Shown piece by piece: positions 60,654-64,000 of a stretch of DNA of 64,000 nucleotides; within the stretch, counting starts at the first letter, position 1, and each line of letters opens with the position of its first letter. This stretch comes from Rhodococcus sp. 4CII. GTDB lineage: Bacteria; Actinomycetota; Actinomycetes; Mycobacteriales; Mycobacteriaceae. A model generated the notes under the pieces. It saw only the letters and a program-made list of their open reading frames with translations. It did no database searches and was not told the origin of the DNA. Both the position numbers and the translations under genes were made by a program. Where the stretch lies: assembly GCF_014256275.1 (NCBI RefSeq), contig NZ_JACCFE010000002.1:2480001-2544000 (forward strand), read 5' to 3'.

Positions 60654-61157
60654 ATGACTTCCCTGTCGGAGACCCCCTCCATCACCACTCGTAGTGCAGT
60701 AGAGGAGTTCCTCTTCCACGAAGCCGCCCTGATCGATCGATGGCGGCTCGAGGAGTGGCTCGACCTGTTCACACTCGATTGCACGTACGAAGTGCCCGCC
60801 ACGGACCGTCCGGATGCAGACCCAGGACTCACGTGGTCGCTCATCCACGACGGTCGCACCATGCTCGAACAGCGCGTGATCCGCCTCAAGAAGCCGGAAG
60901 CGCACGCCGAGTTTCCGCATTCGCAGACGAGCCGGATCGTCGGCAACGTGCAGATTCTGGACGAAACCGACGAATCGATCTCCGTCACCGCCAATTTCAT
61001 CATCAACCGGGCCAAGGCCGGCAAGTTCGACACCTACGTGGGCCGCTACGACTACGACTTGGTACCCCGGAATTCGTCGTTCATGATCCGCCGGAAACGG
61101 GCCGTCCTGGCCCACGACATGCTCGATCCCCAGGGCAAGATCAGCTTCATCATCTGA
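60654..61157 (+). CDS. Aromatic-ring dioxygenase, beta subunit
   Basis: A 167-aa SnoaL/NTF2-fold subunit. It has the typical EEFLFHEAALIDRWRLEEWLDLF N-terminal helix pair, the TYEVPATD strand and the C-terminal FMIRRKRAVLAHDML motif. It packs with the alpha subunit as alpha3beta3. It is separated from alpha by 60 nt. Confidence 0.93.
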   Translation: MTSLSETPSITTRSAVEEFLFHEAALIDRWRLEEWLDLFTLDCTYEVPATDRPDADPGLTWSLIHDGRTMLEQRVIRLKKPEAHAEFPHSQTSRIVGNVQILDETDESISVTANFIINRAKAGKFDTYVGRYDYDLVPRNSSFMIRRKRAVLAHDMLDPQGKISFII

Positions 61158-61186
61158 ACGCATCCCCGCTGTACGAAAGGCCGACC

Positions 61187-61522
61187 ATGGCACCAGAAAT
61201 GTCCACCGAAGCACTGATCTTCGCGTGCAACGAGGACGATCTGACCGACGGCGAAAACCTTCGGTTGGACGCGGATGGCGGGATCGCCGTCTATCGCGTC
61301 GACGGCGAGTTCTTCGCCACGTCCGATTCCTGCAGCCACGAGAAGTGGTCGCTGGGCGAGGAGGGCGAACTCGAGGGGCACGAGGTGCTCTGCACGCTCC
61401 ACATGGCCCGCTTCGACGTCCGCACCGGGGCGCCTCTGTGCTTTCCCGCCGTGCTGGCGCTGAAGAAGTACCGCACCGTGGTGACCGACGGCCGGGTGTA
61501 CGTCGCACCGAACGAAGACTGA
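61187..61522 (+). CDS. Rieske-type ferredoxin of the dioxygenase
   Basis: A 111-aa [2Fe-2S] Rieske ferredoxin. The ligands are Cys49-x-His51 and Cys69-x2-His72 with a 17-residue spacing, and the typical CSHEKWSL and CTLHMARFDVRTGAPL blocks. It shuttles electrons from the reductase at 57788 to the alpha subunit. CGAAAGG precedes ATG 61187; ATG 61199 is an alternative start. Confidence 0.95.
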   Translation: MAPEMSTEALIFACNEDDLTDGENLRLDADGGIAVYRVDGEFFATSDSCSHEKWSLGEEGELEGHEVLCTLHMARFDVRTGAPLCFPAVLALKKYRTVVTDGRVYVAPNED

Positions 61523-61567
61523 ACAGCCTCGCGCCCAGCGCATTCCAGCGGAAGGTAGTACCCCCAC

Positions 61568-62350
61568 ATGAACAGGTTCAAAGGCCGGACCGCGATCGTC
61601 ACCGGGGCCGGCAGCGGAATCGGCCGCGCCATCGCCGTGCGACTTGCAGACGAGGGCGCGGATCTCGTCCTCGGAGATCTCAGTGCGAACGCGGTGGAGG
61701 CGGTGGCCGAACACCTCCGGCCCGGCAACGCGGCGTCGGTGACCACGGTGGTCGGGGACCTATCGCGGCGGGAGGACGCCGCCGATCTCATCCGACGGGC
61801 GGTCACCGACCGTGGCGCAGTGGACGTGCTGGTGAACTGCGCGGGCGGCGGTGTCATCCTGCCGACGTTCGACCACACCGAGGAGACGCTGCGGGCCACC
61901 ATCGACCGCAATCTCTGGACGACCCTGTACACCACGCTCGAAGCACTCCCCCACATGGTCGACGCCGGATACGGCCGGATCGTCCACATCGGGGCGGAAT
62001 CCGTACGGAACGGGCTGTACCGGCACGCGATCTACAACGCCGCGAAGGGCGGAGTCCATGCGTTCGGAACCGGTCTCGCGCGGGAGTTCGCGGATTCCGG
62101 CATCACCGTGAACACGGTCGCTCCGGCGTGGATCGAGACGCCGGAGGCGGCCGCGAAGTTGGCGTCCGCAGCCCCCGAAGTGAAAGAGGACATGGCGGTC
62201 TTCGGCGCCCAGATGCGCAACCTCATCCCGATGGATCGACCGGGAACAGTCGAGGAGGTCGCTGCGGCGGTTGCCTTCGTCGCTTCGGAGGAGGCCTCCT
62301 ACGTGACCGGTCAGGTGATCAGCGTGAACGGCGGCAGCTCGATGCTGTGA
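61568..62350 (+). CDS. SDR: cis-dihydrodiol carboxylate dehydrogenase (CmtB/BenD-like)
   Basis: A 260-aa short-chain dehydrogenase. It has TGAGSGIG, NCAG, Ser in IGAESVRNG and YNAAK as YxxxK. The run IGAESVRNGLYRHAIYNAAKGG is typical of dehydrogenases for benzoate- or cumate-type cis-diols. It rearomatises the diol made by the dioxygenase to a catecholic acid, which then feeds the extradiol dioxygenase. Confidence 0.92.
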   Translation: MNRFKGRTAIVTGAGSGIGRAIAVRLADEGADLVLGDLSANAVEAVAEHLRPGNAASVTTVVGDLSRREDAADLIRRAVTDRGAVDVLVNCAGGGVILPTFDHTEETLRATIDRNLWTTLYTTLEALPHMVDAGYGRIVHIGAESVRNGLYRHAIYNAAKGGVHAFGTGLAREFADSGITVNTVAPAWIETPEAAAKLASAAPEVKEDMAVFGAQMRNLIPMDRPGTVEEVAAAVAFVASEEASYVTGQVISVNGGSSML

Positions 62351-62405
62351 CCGCGACGTGCCCGGTGTCCACCCCGCCCTTGCCACAGCCAGGGTAGAAA
62401 GTTTA

Positions 62406-62416
62406 TGGTCAGTCCA
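62406..62416. promoter_or_regulatory. Weak operator-like dyad upstream of the LLM gene
   Basis: TGGTCAGTCCA is an imperfect palindrome of the TGG-N5-CCA type used by GntR/TetR regulators, in the short gap before the luciferase-like gene. Its function is uncertain. Confidence 0.3.
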
Positions 62417-62439
62417 TTCGCATGAGAGAGGAGATCAGC

Positions 62440-63360
62440 GTGTCGATCAGAGTGGGATTGTCGGTCACCGACGCACTCCTCGTGCCGAAACCCGCAGATC
62501 GGCGGCTTCTTCTCGATTCCGCAGCAGAGGCGGGAATCGACCACATCACGGTCGGTGACCACATCAGCTTCCACGGTGGGACCGGGTTCGACGGCATGGT
62601 GTCGGCCACGTCCGTGCTGTCGACCCACGACACGTTGTCGGTGATCATCGGTGTGTACCTGCTCGGACTGCGGCACCCGATGCTCGCCGCCCGCCAGATC
62701 GCGACGCTGTCGCAGATCGCGCCCGGCCGGCTGGTCCTGGGTGCCGGCGTGGGCGGCGAAGACCGCTCCGAGATCTCGAACAGCGGCGTCGACCCCAGCA
62801 CCCGCGGCCGTCGACTCGACGAGACCCTCGAGGTGCTGCGCGCCGTCCTCACCGGTGAGGAAATGACGCATCACGGTGAGTTCTTCACCCTCGACCGGGC
62901 ACGCATCCTGCCGGCGCCGCAACCGGCTGTCCCGATCCTGATCGGCGGCCGCGGCGACTCCGCGATCCGCCGGACCGCGCGCTACGGCGACGGCTGGCTC
63001 GGCATCTTCTGCACACCGCGACGCTTCGCCGAAACCCGTACCGCCATCCTCGACGCGGCCGCGCGGGAGAACCGGACTCCCGACTCGTTCGGCGTCAACG
63101 TCTGGTGCGGACTCGACACCGACGCCGAGACCGCGGATCGACTCGTCGGCGACAAGATGCAGGCGTTGTACCAGTTGCCGCGGGAGAAGTTCCGCCACCT
63201 GGCCCCCGCCGGCACGCCCGAGCAGGTCGCCGAGTGGCTCAGTGCCTTCGTCGAGGCAGGCGCCGACAACATCACCCTGGTGCCGGCAACCACGTCGATG
63301 GAAGCGGCCATCGAGCACACGGCCTCGGTCCGCGCGCTGCTCCTCGAGCATCATCGCTGA
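62440..63360 (+). CDS. LLM-class flavin- or F420-dependent oxidoreductase
   Basis: A 306-aa luciferase-like (TIM-barrel) oxidoreductase. It has VGDHISFHGG near the N-terminus, the APGRLVLGAGVGGED motif and PILIGGRGDSAIRRTARYGDGWL, typical of F420- or FMN-dependent enzymes. GTG 62440 is preferred because GAGAGGAG lies 6 nt upstream and overlaps the in-frame ATG at 62422. It may act on a ring-fission or terpenoid ketone intermediate, but no substrate can be read. Confidence 0.88.
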   Translation: MSIRVGLSVTDALLVPKPADRRLLLDSAAEAGIDHITVGDHISFHGGTGFDGMVSATSVLSTHDTLSVIIGVYLLGLRHPMLAARQIATLSQIAPGRLVLGAGVGGEDRSEISNSGVDPSTRGRRLDETLEVLRAVLTGEEMTHHGEFFTLDRARILPAPQPAVPILIGGRGDSAIRRTARYGDGWLGIFCTPRRFAETRTAILDAAARENRTPDSFGVNVWCGLDTDAETADRLVGDKMQALYQLPREKFRHLAPAGTPEQVAEWLSAFVEAGADNITLVPATTSMEAAIEHTASVRALLLEHHR

Positions 63361-63365
63361 CGTCG

Positions 63366-64000
63366 ATGTCCACCGCAGACGAGGGCGCCGGCCGTAAGCA
63401 TCTGCCGCTGAGCGTGTTCGACGAACTTCTCGACGACGCCGCCGTCGCGGTCGACTGCCTGTCCGCGATCGTCCGGGTCTGCTCGGAGACCACCGGCAAA
63501 ACGGTGACCCTCTTCGATCGTCAGGGACATTCCGTCGCGTCCACCCGGCCCGGAGCCAGTAGACAGGCGACGTTCCCGCCACTCCGAGAGATTCTGCGTG
63601 GGCACACCGTCGCCTCGCCGCCCACCGCAGATCCCGTGTTGCTGGCGGCCGAACTCGGCACCGGATTGTCTCGGCGGAAGCTCCTCAGCGCCGTCGTCGA
63701 ACGCGGCGAACACCTCGGATGGCTTGTCGTGGACGAGTACCCCACGCCGTTCCAGCCCACGGACGAGTACGTGACATTGCGCTGCGCCCGCCGCATCGGA
63801 GCGCAGTTCCTCACCCAGCGTCGCATCACCCGAGTGGCCTGGAACGCGCGGTCGAACTTCGCCCGGCAACTCGTCCGGGGTTCCGGCGCCTGGAAGGATC
63901 TCGCGGCCGGCGCCGAGTATCTCGGCGTGAACGTCCACGCACACCGCGCCCTGGTCTACGTCCGCGATTCCGAGCGCGCACCCGAAGATCTCGACCGTTC
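63366..64000 (+). CDS. PucR/CdaR-type transcriptional regulator (cut by window end)
   Basis: An open frame from ATG 63366, 5 nt after the LLM stop, runs without a stop to the end of the window (211 codons). The protein starts MSTADEGAGRKHLPLSVFD. Its first ~150 residues look like a sensory domain (VTLFDRQGHSVAST), then come RRITRVAWNARSNFARQL and LAAGAEYLGVNVHAHRAL followed by VYVRD, the usual start of the PucR GGDEF-like region. The C-terminal HTH would lie outside. It is probably cotranscribed with the LLM gene. Confidence 0.75.
   Translation, partial: MSTADEGAGRKHLPLSVFDELLDDAAVAVDCLSAIVRVCSETTGKTVTLFDRQGHSVASTRPGASRQATFPPLREILRGHTVASPPTADPVLLAAELGTGLSRRKLLSAVVERGEHLGWLVVDEYPTPFQPTDEYVTLRCARRIGAQFLTQRRITRVAWNARSNFARQLVRGSGAWKDLAAGAEYLGVNVHAHRALVYVRDSERAPEDLDR

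Noticed and set aside
1..64000. CRISPR arrays, tRNA or rRNA genes
   Set aside because: No regularly spaced direct repeats and no cloverleaf or rRNA-like sequence were noticed. A tRNA search program would be needed to exclude a tRNA formally.

Overview
The window is high-GC, densely packed DNA with many GTG starts and 1- or 4-nt (TGATG, ATGA) stop/start overlaps. It carries a complete Mce lipid-import operon with two YrbE permeases, an NlpC/P60 wall hydrolase, and a catabolic repertoire of P450, Rieske dioxygenase and sugar-acid operons. This points to a mycolic-acid actinobacterium, most likely a large-genome Rhodococcus of the R. jostii/R. opacus type. The assignment rests on content and is not proven.

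Region 1 (1-2.3 kb): the 3' end of hypD ([NiFe]-hydrogenase maturation), a small hydrogenase-locus protein and a basic hypothetical protein. Region 2 (2.3-14.6 kb): a sugar-acid locus. A DeoR regulator lies downstream of a fused four-carbon acid-sugar kinase/PdxA-type dehydrogenase. A second leftward unit encodes a (frameshifted) family-5 solute-binding lipoprotein, a cytoplasmic BNR/sialidase-like protein and an SDR. A divergent rightward unit encodes the two permeases and two ATPases of the same ABC importer, an aldo/keto reductase and an HpcH/HpaI aldolase. The same 15-bp TGCGCGTT-type palindrome occurs in both promoter regions, so one DeoR regulon is likely.

Region 3 (14.7-23.6 kb): one leftward nine-gene operon led by a LacI regulator with twin TTGCGCAA operators. 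It encodes a D-2-hydroxyacid dehydrogenase, mannonate dehydratase, fructuronate/mannonate reductase, an MFS permease, KDPG aldolase, KDG kinase and an L-idonate/L-gulonate 5-dehydrogenase-like MDR. Together these form a route from L-gulonate/L-idonate or hexuronates to KDPG, pyruvate and glyceraldehyde-3-P. Region 4 (23.6-25.9 kb): a degraded patch with a frameshifted globin remnant, an HSL-type esterase and a lipase C-terminal remnant.

Region 5 (25.9-49.3 kb): a CYP108-like P450 with its putidaredoxin-type ferredoxin, a DUF2834 membrane protein, a wall hydrolase, a benzyl-alcohol-type alcohol dehydrogenase, a whole Mce importer (YrbE A/B, MceA-F, two Mce-associated proteins) with its own linked MceG ATPase, an aldehyde dehydrogenase and an acyl-CoA ligase. 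This looks like uptake of a hydrophobic, possibly terpenoid, substrate followed by methyl oxidation to alcohol, aldehyde, acid and CoA ester. A TnpB-only IS1341-type element has landed at the start of a second ferredoxin. Two tandem GAF-LuxR regulators close the region.

Region 6 (49.5-64 kb): a quinone-reductase-like MDR with a MarR regulator, an acyl-CoA dehydrogenase and an SDR that both lack canonical catalytic residues, a LigB-type extradiol dioxygenase and an IclR regulator. Then comes a p-cumate-like dioxygenase set: amidohydrolase-type decarboxylase, ring-fission hydrolase, ferredoxin reductase, a 95-aa protein of unknown role, Rieske alpha and beta subunits, Rieske ferredoxin and cis-dihydrodiol dehydrogenase. 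A luciferase-like monooxygenase and a PucR-type regulator cut by the window end follow. I infer that regions 5 and 6 may be upper and lower halves of a p-cymene/monoterpene route.
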